This document shows, piece by piece, positions 11,109 through 21,903 of a DNA stretch of 64,000 bases. This DNA is from Dolomedes plantarius (taxonomy: Eukaryota > Arthropoda > Arachnida > Araneae > Dolomedidae). The translations under genes and the position numbers were made by a program. The DNA lies in the NCBI GenBank assembly GCA_907164885.2, contig OU015490.1:236320622-236384621 (forward strand), written 5' to 3'. A model generated the notes under the pieces. The model had not been told where the DNA came from. It was given only the letters and a program-made list of their open reading frames with translations, and ran no database searches. Every line of letters begins with the position of its first letter. The stretch's first letter is position 1.

Positions 11109-11683
11109 CAGTAAAATCTCGTTTATCCAGACTAACTGGGACCACAAACAATCCGGACAATCGAAAATCCTGATAATCCTGGTAATATGGATAATAAGCA
11201 AAACAAAATCCTTAATTAAGCAGACTTACCGTTTATTACGATTTAAAACTATATTTTGTAACAAAATTACATAGTATTGTTTACAAGATTTTAAAATAAA
11301 TAAAAATAACATTTATGAGTCAATCCTCGTCAACACCCTATGACACTCTAGTAAAGCTTTCTTAAACTCAACAAAAAGCATTTTATTAGCGTAATTTATT
11401 GTACAACCTTTGCAGGAACTGTACATTGAATCAAACTAACAAGCGAATATTTGGCGCACTTATAGTTACGTTCTTGCTATCATAGTTAAAAGTTATTATC
11501 TAATGTGAACATTAAATTAAAAAATTTTATTTAGCAGAATTTTATTTTGGGATCCCATGTCAGTTTTATTTCAGGTGCCGGTGCCGGTGCCGACTAGACG
11601 TATTTATTAAAAACTGGAAAATGCCGGCGTCGTTCCGACACTGCTAAAATTTCAACGACAGCCGGATAAACGAGGTTTTACTT
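11109..11683. mobile_element. pogo/Tigger-like non-autonomous element
   Basis: Flanked by TA on both sides (11107-11108 and 11684-11685). The left end is CAGTAAAATCTCGTTTATCC and the right end is CCGGATAAACGAGG followed by TTTTACTT, the inverse of the same terminus. The interior at 11340-11515 matches the window start. No transposase. A block at about 11536-11655 is absent from the first copy and is therefore a later insertion. Confidence 0.8.
11536..11655. repeat. ~115-bp repeat, copy 1 (inserted in pogo-like element)
   Basis: Shares TTTTATTTTGGGATCCCATG, CAGGTGCCGGTGCCG, ATTTATTAAAAAC and GCCGGCGTCGTTCCGACACT with a second copy at 11845-11960. The edges TTTAGCAG and CTGCTAAA are inverted, suggesting a small inserted element. 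Copy 1 carries an extra GGTGCC unit. Confidence 0.7.
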
Positions 11684-11844
11684 TATGTCTGAAATAAAAT
11701 TAAAAAAGTTTCATGGGGATTTTTTTTCTTTTTTGTCAATAGCTTTAAGTGTCTGCGGTTTCGCTCCAGTGTCGCTTCGCACGCCCGTTCTGCGACAACG
11801 TTGCTCAAGGTTTATTGGAAATTTCCGAGAGACGCAATAAAAAT

Positions 11845-11960
11845 GGGAGAATTTTATTTTGGGATCCCATGTCAGATTTATTTCAGGTGCCGGTGCCGGC
11901 TAGACGCATTTATTAAAAACGGAAAAATGCCGGCGTCGTTCCGACACTGCTAAATTTCAA
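11845..11960. repeat. ~115-bp repeat, copy 2
   Basis: Direct-orientation second copy of the block at 11536-11655, about 310 bp downstream. The 11684-11844 stretch between them holds the pogo flank and a GC-richer patch without coding content. Function unknown. Confidence 0.7.
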
Positions 11961-12364
11961 AGGAACAATTAATCACAAATGGTGGTTAATCACCACGTTA
12001 TAAAACCCGGAAGTAAGCTATTTTCAGTCTGGCATGGACCATATATATTCACCATATGGTTTGTTGAAAATAGATTTTCTCCCTCAAAAGAAAGAATAAA
12101 AGTTATAATAGAACGAACACTTGAGTAATTTTGTAATCTAACACAACATTTGAGGGGTTTTTTTTTCTTTTAAATATTGTGGTAGGTCGTCAGAAATTTT
12201 AGTCGAACAGGAATACAAAAAGAGTACGTTTAATAAAATCTTGGATACACAGGGGTGACACAGCTTACGTATACACTATTTACAATGGAGGTTAATATAA
12301 CATTGCGTCTTGATTGAACACGTCTTAGCAATTTCTTTAAAAAGTACATCGTTCAAGCATTATT
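11961..12364. other. No recognisable gene
   Basis: AT-rich flank before the DD41D element; nothing recognised. Confidence 0.5.
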
Positions 12365-13658
12365 CAGAGGCTGTTCGCACATTTTTTAGACGATTTTGGT
12401 AAGCGGTAATAAAAATTCGTTTGCTGCAAAAGAAATAATTGCAATTGTACTATGTTTTTAAAAGTCAAAATTATCGTTTGCGGCTTGAAAGTTTTGTTTT
12501 TATTTAAAATGGCGTTTTTAACAAAGCAGTGGTTCGAAGGCTATATTTATGCTCTTTCCGAAGAGAAATATGCATACTCCGTTATCCAAAAACGACGTGA
12601 GAGTCATGGTTTTGTGATATCTAAAGCGTCGATAGCTAATATCGTCAACAAGAAAGGAAAAAAACGTCAAATTGGAGCCTCAAGTGGGACAAAAATTCCA
12701 AACAACTATCCAAGGAAAAAACGGACATCTTCGACTATTGCAAAGGTACGTTGTTTAATGTTAAAAGAAAATCCCCCTAGTCAAAGGACAGCTGCAAAAT
12801 CATTAAAATGCTTGGTGACCACTGAAACAAAATGATAAACGTTGATTTAAATCTTAAAGCGAAAAAACGCAATGTGCATCGTCTTCTTCCAAATCATATC
12901 GCTGAACGCAGGACACGCTGCCGAATTCTATATGAGAAACACTTATCCAAAGAAAAATGGAAAACAATTGTAACAATAGATGAATCATGGGTGTATTTAA
13001 ATGATTGCAAAAAAAGAGCCATTTATTATCATAAAAGGGGAGAAAAAATTTAAGTACATGGTTCAAAGAATCGAAAGAAAGTTTTTCTAAGGGATTCATG
13101 ATTGTTGCTGGTTTTTCTTATAATGGCAAGTTAAAAATAAAGAGAGTGGAAAAAAATGTCAAGATTAACTCCAAATACTATCAGGAACATATTTTATCGC
13201 CAATTTTTCTGAATGAAATACCATCGCTTTACCCACAGTGCCATCAATCTGTGAGACTCCATCAAGACAAAGCTAGCAGTCACACATCAAAATCCTCTGT
13301 AAATTTCCTAAAAGAAATGGAACAAAAAACTGGTATTAAGGCCATACCCTTCACTGATATCCCTACTAAATCTCCCGATGTATCACCTATGGATTTTTGT
13401 CCTTTCGGACTTTTAAAATCTGCATTATCCAAACGTCGTCCCAAAACCCTTACAGGACTCTGGAAAGCTGTTCAGGAGGAATGGGATAGAATACCTCTTC
13501 TGACACTTCAAAAGGCATTATTATCCTGGAAATTGCGGTGTCGAAAGATAGTTCAGAATAAGGGATGTCAAATAGAACATTTTAAACACAAGAATTTTAT
13601 GTAATTTAGTTTTGTGAATACAATATACATCGTCTAAAAAATGTGTGAACAGCCTCTG
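12365..13658 (+). mobile_element. Full-length DD41D mariner-type element
   Basis: About 1.29 kb bounded by 30-bp inverted repeats starting CAGAGGCTGTTC and containing CACATTTTTTAGACGAT, with one mismatch between the ends. The right side is followed by TA; the left TA has changed to TT. The transposase lies between, on the plus strand. Length and layout fit a complete Tc1/mariner-superfamily transposon. The near-identical ends suggest a moderately young copy. Confidence 0.85.
12509..13604 (+). pseudogene. Transposase of DD41D mariner-type element
   Basis: Three collinear frames (12509-12835, 12832-13053, 13098-13604) make one transposase. The N-terminal part (MAFLTKQWFEGYIYALSE) is a helix-turn-helix DNA-binding region. 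The catalytic Asp residues sit in VTIDESWVYL, in RLHQDKASSHTSK, and in the SPDVSPMDF segment. I count 41 residues between the second and third Asp, the spacing of the DD41D (rosa/Visitor-like) group rather than mariner DD34D or Tc1 DD34E. The breaks are a deletion with a frame change near 12832 and a one-base shift just before 13098. It cannot be active as it stands, but all three catalytic positions survive. Confidence 0.8.
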
Positions 13659-14155
13659 TACACATAACAGTTGTTCTAGTCCGTCTTTCCCTCGAGCGTC
13701 CACTTCCTATTCTTCTGCCCTCCAAAATTATAGCGTGCTTGATTCGGGGTCAAAGTTTCTCTTCTGCAGTTGTGACAACGCTTGGCGGCAGACATCTAGA
13801 CGTTGTATAGGCGAGCAAAGACGAGATACCACAATATTTTATACCTTAACAACTTTGATGTAGGTGTTATTTTCCTGCGAAGTATGCAGTTCATTTTTAT
13901 TCTGAACCTCGCCATAAATATTTTAATACGTGATAACTTGAAAAGAGTTAATGTGACTTTAATTACATCGTTTTAAAATTCGAAACGATCATAACTTAGA
14001 CTTACCTCTCTATTCTACACTAGAGAAACAAAATACACAGTTTGTGAGAAGTTTTCCAATTTTATTCTTTTAAAACACTGATGTATAGTTTTACAGCTTG
14101 TAAAAAACTAAAAATGTAACAAATATAATTTTCGATCCCGCCGACATTAAACATT
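13659..14155 (-). mobile_element. Possible LTR, minus strand (weak)
   Basis: Read on the minus strand, a purine tract CTCAGGGGGAGAA at about 14170-14156 is followed by TGTTTAATGTCGGCGGGATC, which looks like a polypurine tract leading into a 3' LTR. Downstream are AATAAA-like signals and a TATAAAATATTG box. The far end was not fixed; the DD41D element abuts it. No internal retrotransposon protein was recognised. It could be chance composition. Confidence 0.3.
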
Positions 14156-14439
14156 CTCCCCCTGAGTACTGATAATAGGCTCGCCAGAAGTTAGGGATCA
14201 TGACGAAGCAGTGAGCGGGAAAACGTCTCCTCAGTAGAGTATGCTAAAAATGTAATTGTGTGTGTTCGTAAGATGTGTAATCATTCGTTGTGTATGTGTA
14301 CTTTTATACCAAGATGTCCTGTATTAAAGTCCGTGTTTAGCTAGCCAGATTCTTGTTATTGGCTCAAATTAGGACATCTGCTATAAAAATCTGTAGCGTA
14401 AAAAACCAGGCCCATCTGATCATTGATATTATTACTTAA

Positions 14440-14859
14440 GGCTGCTGTGTACTAACCCTATTGGATTCGCTCACCTCAATGTTAACCTATGGAGAAAATT
14501 TGTCTAATATTCACAACTACATAAATATTGATAATCCAATAAAAATGGTATTTTCAGAAAACCTGAACTTTTCTGCATCTTGCAACAGGATTCGTTTTAT
14601 AAATTCAGTCCACTAAAGGAATTTATGAACGTTTAAAACGCTATACCAGATTTCTTTCACCGAATAATTTAAATTCTAAAATATTATTTGCACTTAAAAA
14701 GAAAAAAACGGAAAATACTCCAAGGTTTAAATTTGTTTTCTCTATTACGGAGTACAATTTAAAAAAATCTTTAAATCTAAGTCTGCATTCCTTGGAGAAA
14801 TTTTCTCCATAGGTTAGCATTGAGGTGAGTGAATCCAATAGGGTTAGTACGCAACAGCC
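14440..14859. mobile_element. MITE with TTAA target, 420 bp (copy 1)
   Basis: Flanked by TTAA on both sides (14436-14439 and 14860-14863). Inverted arms of more than 60 bp begin GGCTGCTGTGTACTAACCC and continue through ATTGGATTCGCTCACCTCAA and CCTATGGAGAAAATTT. TTAA targets are typical of piggyBac-type elements, but these termini are not a piggyBac sequence I recognise. No coding content. Copies or pieces also occur at 34464, 5388 and 53055. Confidence 0.82.
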
Positions 14860-14863
14860 TTAA

Positions 14864-15357
14864 GTATCTGATTACAGTCATTAGTGACTTAACTCGTTAT
14901 GTTTGAAACCCCCGAAAACGGAATTTAAAGAAATAAACCAAGATGAGGTGAAAATGTAGGAAAATAAAACAGAAAAGCTGAAGATGTAAAGTGAAGTGAT
15001 GAAATGACGGAATATATAGTAAACAAATCTGATACAGTTTACCATTAAGAGCTTGGTGGCAGTTATTAATGATCTGATAGACTCTTTCGTAGAATGCGAT
15101 TGGAGAATATCGCATTGATCATCATGGTTCCTCTTATCGTGTATTGTTTTGGTTTCGTTTCTTCACTTTCTTCGAACTGGATAATAATTCCTCTTTTGTC
15201 CGTCGGGAAAAAAGGCGTAAAGAAGCAACAGCATTCCTCTCCGTTTTGACAATAAGGGCCTTCTAAAACACTTTAAAAATTCTGGAAGCAGTTATTTGAA
15301 AAAAAAAATTTAAACTTTTTGTTTCGCTCCAAAATTTTTCTTAATTCTTTTCGTTTC
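14864..15357. other. No recognisable gene
   Basis: AT-rich; nothing recognised on either strand. Confidence 0.5.
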
Positions 15358-15613
15358 CGATATATCTGTGGCTTGGTACAAAAAGTGCCTAAGTCAGTTT
15401 TCTCCAAGATGACTTTGCTTACGTCTCTTTAAAAAAATATTATTTTCAATGTAAGAAGTACCCAAGCCTTACAATGGTTTACAAAATACTTTTAAAGCAT
15501 TGGACAGACTTGGGTACTTCTTACGTTGAAAATAATATTTTTTTTAAAGACACATAAGCAAACAAAGTCATCTTGAAAAAACTGACTTAGGCACTTCTTG
15601 TCCCAGATATATA
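15358..15613. mobile_element. Fold-back MITE, arms ~100 bp
   Basis: Nearly the whole unit is one long inverted repeat: the left arm carries GTGCCTAAGTCAGTTTTCTC, GATGACTTTGCTTACGT and AAGAAGTACCCAAG. The right arm carries their complements in reverse order, with a spacer of about 40 bp. The outer ends ATATATCTG and CAGATATAT are also inverse. Transcribed RNA would form a strong hairpin. No target duplication beyond AT-rich flanks could be fixed. Confidence 0.82.
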
Positions 15614-17279
15614 CTTTTAAATTCAGTCTATTTAAATTTTGTTCATTTTTTCTTATTACGTTCTTTGAAATTTTGTTATTTATTTTGTTTCTCAACAGGG
15701 TCTAAATGTTTTCTTACTCTGGATTTTCTTTTTTTTTGATTGAGCTTCTTTTAATTTATAATCTGGTTCATTTTGTTTTCCTTAATGCATTCGCTCTCTT
15801 TTAAAGTCTTCCTCTATCAAACGTCTACGACCCATTAGTCTATTATCTGTAGTAAAATTTTGCTTGAAATTTAGATTATGAAGGAAAAAAAGGCTTTATT
15901 ATGAAGAGCATGATATGATCGCAAACTGAGGCGATGTAGCCCCAAATGTTACAGCAAATTTCGTGAAGCGTGACGTAAAAATAAAATGACTCGACGATCG
16001 ACGCTTGAACCGCATTTGAAAAGAACAGCACCTTAGTGCTAAAAGGTGTTAAAAATGGAATGCCAGACTCAGAAAAATATTTGCTACATTGTAATTAAAA
16101 AAAAATAAATAAAAAATAAAATAGGTATTTCTAAAAACTTTTTCAATAAGAAAGTTAGAAAACCGAATATGAAATTAATATTTAAGACAGTTCCTAAGTT
16201 TGTTAAGAGACCCTTAAAAAACATGAGTGACTTTAAAATTTCTCAGATATTTTCAAAGCCCTCTAAAATATCGGAATTAAATTTAATTTAAGTCGGGATT
16301 AAATTTATTTTCTTTTTATAGTTCCCAAAAATAACATTGACATCTAAAAAAGCTGTAAATATATTTAATATTCCTTAGATATTTTAAATGTTAAAATGAC
16401 ACCTAAAATCTAAAATTTAAAAAATTTAAACATATAAACATATTTTAAATATTAAAAGCTTCAAATAATTTATGAGTGCCTTAAAATATTTTAGTGTAAC
16501 TTAAAAACGTTCTAAAATCTTATTAAAAATATTTTTTCAAAGTATACTTTAACGAGAATATTTTTTTTAAAGCACAGTTTATGAAAACGCAGTGCAGATG
16601 CGTTGGAGATGAAGCATTGCCAATTTGGAAAACCCGTTTAGTTTTTGAAAATGTCATTTTTTTCACCATTGATTTGCTTTATTGATTATTTTGCACCATT
16701 GTTTTGCTTGTGGCAAGTCGGGATCAGCCATTTTGTTGCCCAAAACTAGACCACCCTCCTATTTCGTTTAAAATTTTGAAAAAATTATATTGCTACTACT
16801 TTCAGCTAGCTATCTCCTTCCATAAACTAAAAGTGCAGGTTTCTTTGGTGCATATCTGCAACTGAAAACTACATCCACGGCAGCCCATAGTTGAATACTA
16901 TTTAACTGTGACATTAACGATCTTTCTACTACTGGGTTTATCCAGCGTAGCACGTGACTGCCTCTGGCTTCATGAAATTTTCGGTTTCACAATTCACATA
17001 TACCACCCATAGAATATGACAATTGTGTAGGGTGGAGATAAGCGCTTGCTAACCCAACGAATGCTCTGGCGGTTCAACGTTTAAAAACGTAAATGAAATC
17101 AATAAAAATGTTCATTTAGATTTTTAATTTCATTTTCCAATCTATTCATGAAAACTCTTTGAAATCTATTCAATTAACTTTAAAGAAACGCATTAATGTC
17201 ACAGAAACATTGAGCCTCAGTGCTGTGAGTCAAAACCCAAGGGTATGTCTTCAAGAACTCAAAATTTTCTGATCGATGT
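15614..17279. other. No recognisable gene
   Basis: Very AT-rich, with homopolymer-rich patches at 16080-16130 and 16380-16560. No domain or repeat terminus recognised. Confidence 0.5.
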
Positions 17280-17287
17280 GCGGTATG

Positions 17288-17752
17288 CAGGGCCCGATTT
17301 AGAAAATTCTGGACAATAGGCACAAATTGAGAAGGGGGCCCCCTAACACTGATGTGGGCATAAAATTTCCAAAATTGACACACAAAAAAAAAAATAATGT
17401 GAAAGTACCATTTTACCAAGAATTGGCTATTTGAAGCGTAGAAGCCTAGAACATTATCATATAACAAAAAGCAATAGAACATATTAACTTCACCATTATA
17501 ACACCAATACAATGCAACCAGAAAAACTTATTAATCCCTTATATACACTATAACATATATATGAGGAACTATACATATAACTGTAGATATGATGAACCAA
17601 TCAATCAAATTTGAAAGGAAATTTTAAAAAAAATGTTTTAAGAAAAGGTAAAATAAAAAAAAATTTGAATTGGGAATTTTTTCTTTTAAAATAAAAATTT
17701 TGGGGGGCCCCTAGGCCCGGGCCTACTGGGCCTGATGGAAAATCAGGGCCTG
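17288..17752. mobile_element. hAT MITE of GGGCCC family, 465 bp
   Basis: Left end CAGGGCCCGATTTAG, right end AAAATCAGGGCCTG, flanked by a perfect 8-bp duplication, GCGGTATG (17280-17287 and 17753-17760). The interior has the AATTGAGAAGGGGGCCCCCT block and the AT-rich middle shared with 28712 and 52410. No coding content. Confidence 0.88.
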
Positions 17753-17760
17753 GCGGTATG

Positions 17761-19129
17761 CATAAAAATTTAAAAATTCAACTAACAGCTCCGCTAATGC
17801 ATTCTAAACTCTATATGGTTGATAAACTGGTATGTTTATACCTTAACTATTTCCCCCCCCCCCCCCCTCTCCCCACACATTTACAAATATGTTGCTGTTT
17901 GAGATAGCTACGTTCTGCCTATAAACCACGTGGCCTATTATTCTACTCCAGAGTTGCTTTACGACTTCCGAAAAAGAAAACATTTCAATTTATACTTGAA
18001 TACCATTTATTGTCTTATAAAGAATTTTAACGTTATTTTTGTTTTGTTTAAACTCTTTTGTTCGTTATATTTTCTCTATTTTCCTCCTTTCAATTTCCCA
18101 TTTCTAAAGCAGCTTTTGTCGTGGTCTCATACATCAGAAAAGTACTGAAACAGAAAGTACTTAATTAAAACTATTTTTTTTTTTTTTTAATTTCAGATAT
18201 TTTGAAAACAAAATAGGAAAGAAATGAACTTTTGAAGGACTTTGTTATTAACATCTTTATGCGGTTAAAACGTATTAAATTGCTCCCTTTAAGAGCCCTT
18301 AGGTATATTGAATTTTCAGAGCTAATATATTTTTGTCCCTAACTGAATTAAACACAGCACAATACCTCACATAAAAAATACTATATATTATTTCTTGTTA
18401 TGATACTATACAGTTCCAGTGACGAAAATTTATTCTCTATTTAACATAAATTTTCTTCTCAATACTTAGTAATTTCAATTCAAAACTTATGTTGGTCATT
18501 TTGGTCCCTGATGCGTGTAATGAAGGCACTTAAAAGTGTTCTCGAAAGTAATTAAGCTTATGAACTTTAGAAGCCTTATCAGGATCAAGAAAATAGAACG
18601 GAAAGTTTTGTACATGTAGCATTATACTGTCGGCTAATTTGAAGAGTGAATTTTTTTAAAATTAATTTTTACCGCAAGACTCTCGTATTTGTATGAGAAC
18701 GAAGTGTTTAACTTCCTGGGAAAAATAAAAGATTTTAACTTGTTAATAGCAGTTTTAATAAGGGTTAATATATATATATAATTATTTTTCAAAGCCACTT
18801 TAAAAGTATAAAGTGGTATTGAGTAAACTGAAATAAAGCGTAAAACGAACAGAAAAATCTCTGTTAATGATCTTTATGGTAGATCTTTTTTTTTCCCCTT
18901 TTATTAAGAGTTTGTCTCTTTTGTTACTAAGTTGTTACTAATTGCTTTCACATTTATTGTTCTTGCAATAGGTATACATTATGAGTGATTTTCTACCAGC
19001 AATACATGCTGATGATTGCTCTTAACATGCTTTACTGGTATTTTTGTTAACTTGCATTGATGAATGTAAATTGATTTAATTTTTTTCCAACATGGTAGGT
19101 ACTTTTTCCTGAAGACACTGACTCGTCCA
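17761..19129. other. No recognisable gene
   Basis: AT-rich; a poly-C run at about 17851-17866. The 72-residue frame at 17930 has no recognised domain. Confidence 0.5.
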
Positions 19130-19302
19130 CACCGTGAATTCTTTTTCTACTTTATTTTAGGCGAGCCATATAAATGATCCAGCACAGCTCTCTATGAGAG
19201 GACACCTCGGGAACATCCCTGCCGTATCCGGGATTTGAACCCGAGCCCATACCGTGAAAGCCCGAGACGCTAACCATTTTACGATGTGGATAGTCGAATT
19301 AA
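19130..19302 (-). mobile_element. tRNA-Glu-like SINE or tRNA pseudogene
   Basis: On the minus strand the head has an A-box-like TAAAATGGTTAGCGTC, an anticodon-loop-like GGCTTTCACGG (TTC, as in tRNA-Glu) and a B-box GGGTTCAAATCCCGG. The acceptor stem does not pair, so it is not a working tRNA gene. Sequence beyond it (GCAGGGATGTTCCCGAGG onward) is probably the SINE body. It differs from the main SINE family of this window. Confidence 0.6.
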
Positions 19303-19987
19303 AGAAAAAATGGAAACAAATCAAATTTGCATTAATTTCAAATTAATATTCAAATGTACAATTGAAATTAATTATTTGACAGATTTATGTATAAAGACTG
19401 TGATAACTCCATAGTGTAAATTACACAGGCCTGCGAAATTGAAGTTTTTGAAAAATACAAGAGACGTTTTCACTGAGTTTTATGTTATTTGGTGTGCTGA
19501 TTTCGAAAATTACCTCCATTATTTTCCACCACGTCAGGATTTTTTGAAAATTGATATCGATATTTTTGCTAAAATCCTATTTGAAAAGGAATTCTCTCAA
19601 CAATTTTGCATGTACTATCTGGCAACAGTGGTTTTTATTCATTTAAATCTATGTAAAATAACCGATTCTTGGTGAGGCAAATTGATTTTTCAGCAATCGA
19701 TTATTTTTTATAGGTTTAAATGGATGAAAACCACTGTTGCCAGATCACACGAGCCGCCTCTGATCGAGAGAAAAACAAAAAGTTCCCGTGAGTTTAAACT
19801 TTTTACATCAAATTATGGTGCAGTTTCTAGAAGAAAATCCCCAACATACTACTTTAATTTGTTTTTATTAAGGTAACTTACATAAAATAGACGATTGACC
19901 AAGAGGAGCAAATATTATGTATGTGTACATGAAAGTTTGAAACAAAATTTTATCTGAGCAAAAAACAAAACAAAACAAAAGTTTCTA
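19303..19987. repeat. Inverted repeat pair, otherwise featureless
   Basis: Arms of about 45 bp sit at about 19617-19660 and 19705-19747, both carrying ATCTGGCAACAGTGG plus ATTTAAA with a few mismatches. The 45-bp spacer is AT-rich. No gene recognised; the frames here are products of the repeat. Confidence 0.65.
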
Positions 19988-21900
19988 CACTGCTCAAAAA
20001 AAATTAGGGGAGCAAACAAAGAAGTTAAGAAAACCGGGCGAGACAGCTACGTATTGGCATAAAATGGATAGTACACGCGTATCAATGCGCAATACAGAAA
20101 AAAGACGTAAAAAAATTTGTAATTTGTAAGCTTCAATTCTTTGAAAATATGGAAAAAACATGGAAAGATGATTTAGGGCAACAATTTGGTTACATGTGTG
20201 GTGTCACCGTGGTCTCGGACACAAAAATTGTTCACTACTTTCTCCTAAAGAAGCAATTTAAAATCGGCATTACTGCGCATGCCTGATTTCATGTGAACAG
20301 ATTTAAAAACCCGGTTGTTTTTCAGCTCGACACACATACTCTTTTCCCTGCAGGAATTTCTGTGTCATTTCCTTTCCTAGTTGGGAAAGATCTATTTTGT
20401 TTTATGCATTAAATTATAATTTTTATTCTGACGATTAAACTCCTTCCAGTTTATGCTTGCATTCGTCATTGCATTTCATCACGAATACGCAGCTGCATGA
20501 TAGCCGTATATTCCACTAGCTATCGCCGCAAGGTTATTAGTCCTGCCTCAGAAGGGCTACACATGTAAACGATAAAAAAAAGTATTGTTTAGAAATGATG
20601 CAAGATTTTTAATATGGCGTGTGGTCTCCTCGAACAGCTAAGACCGCTGCACACCTGTTTTCCATGGATGCGATGATGTTATCGATAAGACTTTGGGGAA
20701 TACTGTTACACTCCTCAAGAAGTGCGATCTCCAAGTCTCGGAGAGTAAAATAAGGCCTTGGTCTCGTAGCAATGCGTCGTCCGAGCATGTCCCAAACATG
20801 CTCGATTGGATTCAGGTCAGGAGAGCACGCTGGCCATTCCACACGCTGTATTGTTTCAGCTTCAAGTATGTTCTCCACAAGACGAGCTGTATGCGGTCTG
20901 GCATTATCATGCTGGAAAATAAAGGAATCTCCAATGGCTGCAGCGTAAACATCAGGTCTCAGTATCTCGTCTGCATACCTTCGGGCCGTCAAATTACCAT
21001 TCCGAATGATATGCAGGTCCGTACGTCCACCTATGCTGATTCCACCCCATACCATAAAACCAGCTCGTCTGTATTGTGACCTTTCACGAACGAATGTGAG
21101 GTTATATCGAGTGCCCCTTTCCCTCCATACCAAAAAAAGTCGGGTGTCACACTCCAGACTGAACCGGGACTCGTCTGTAAACAGCATTTGGCTCCAGTCA
21201 TGTTGCTCCCAATGTTCAGCAGCCCATCTTCTGCGGGCCGCACGGTGGCGTGAGGTCAACGGAATGCAGACCATTGGCCTACATGCATAGAGACCTCCCT
21301 GATGAAGCCTATTACGTACTGTTTGGCTGGACACCCTTCGTCCTGTTGCTAAGAGCAACTGTCTTTTCAGATGAGTAGCATTGTCTGTTCTGTTTCGACG
21401 AGCTGTTAACAGTATATACCGGTCATCAGTTGCTGTAGTGGCGCGTGGCCGACCTTGCCCTGGTCGATGTCTAACATTCCCTGTTTCTTGGAATCGATTC
21501 CACAGCCTTGCAACGACACTTCTGGCGACTCCAACAGCGTCCGTGACACTACGTTATGTTTGCCCGCATTCAAGTCTGCCTATAATAAGCCATGCCATGG
21601 ATTCCGGTAAATCACGTTGTTGAGACATTTTCAAGTCACCTTTTCTCAAAAAGAATAACTGAGCAATCGAATTTCACCGTTAAGGCAGTGAAACAGACGT
21701 TTCTGCAACATCCCGATTTCCGCTCTTATGTTCTTTTTCTGGATTTTGACGTCATTAGCTTTGATTTGCATATGAAGCTTTCTTCTTCTTTTTTCTGCTA
21801 GGCTTTAAATTATGGATGATTTATTTTATGTTACTTATCGGTGTAAGTATTTGCGTAATTTCGTTAAAACCATGTGCTCCCCTAATTGTTTTGAGCAGTG
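19988..21900 (-). mobile_element. Complete Tc1-type transposon, 1.9 kb
   Basis: TA flanks both sides (19986-19987 and 21901-21902). Ends are CACTGCTCAAAAAAAATTAG plus GGGAGCA on the left and the inverse with one or two changes on the right, about 27 bp. The transposase is on the minus strand. About 600 bp of non-coding sequence follows the gene, more than is usual for a 1.6-kb Tc1, so a small internal insertion is possible. Confidence 0.9.
20609..21628 (-). pseudogene. Tc1 transposase, DD34E, single stop codon
   Basis: The frame runs 339 codons from ATG at 21628 to the stop at 20609, the usual length of a Tc1 transposase, with one nonsense codon (TAA at 21556-21554, codon 25). It starts MSQQRDLPESMAWLIIGRLE, has the paired helix-turn-helix region, then GRPRATTATDDRY. 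The catalytic residues are Asp in FTDESRFSL, Asp in FQHDNARPHTAR and Glu in SPDLNPIEHVWD. Counting gives 34 residues between the last two, so DD34E. The protein cuts and pastes its own element at TA. All three catalytic residues and both ends survive, so this is the best preserved element in the window, one codon from open. Confidence 0.92.
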
Positions 21901-21903
21901 TAT

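Noticed and set aside
19216..19302. Functional tRNA-Glu gene on the minus strand
   Set aside because: Box A, anticodon loop and box B are recognisable but the acceptor stem does not pair, so a SINE or pseudogene is more likely.
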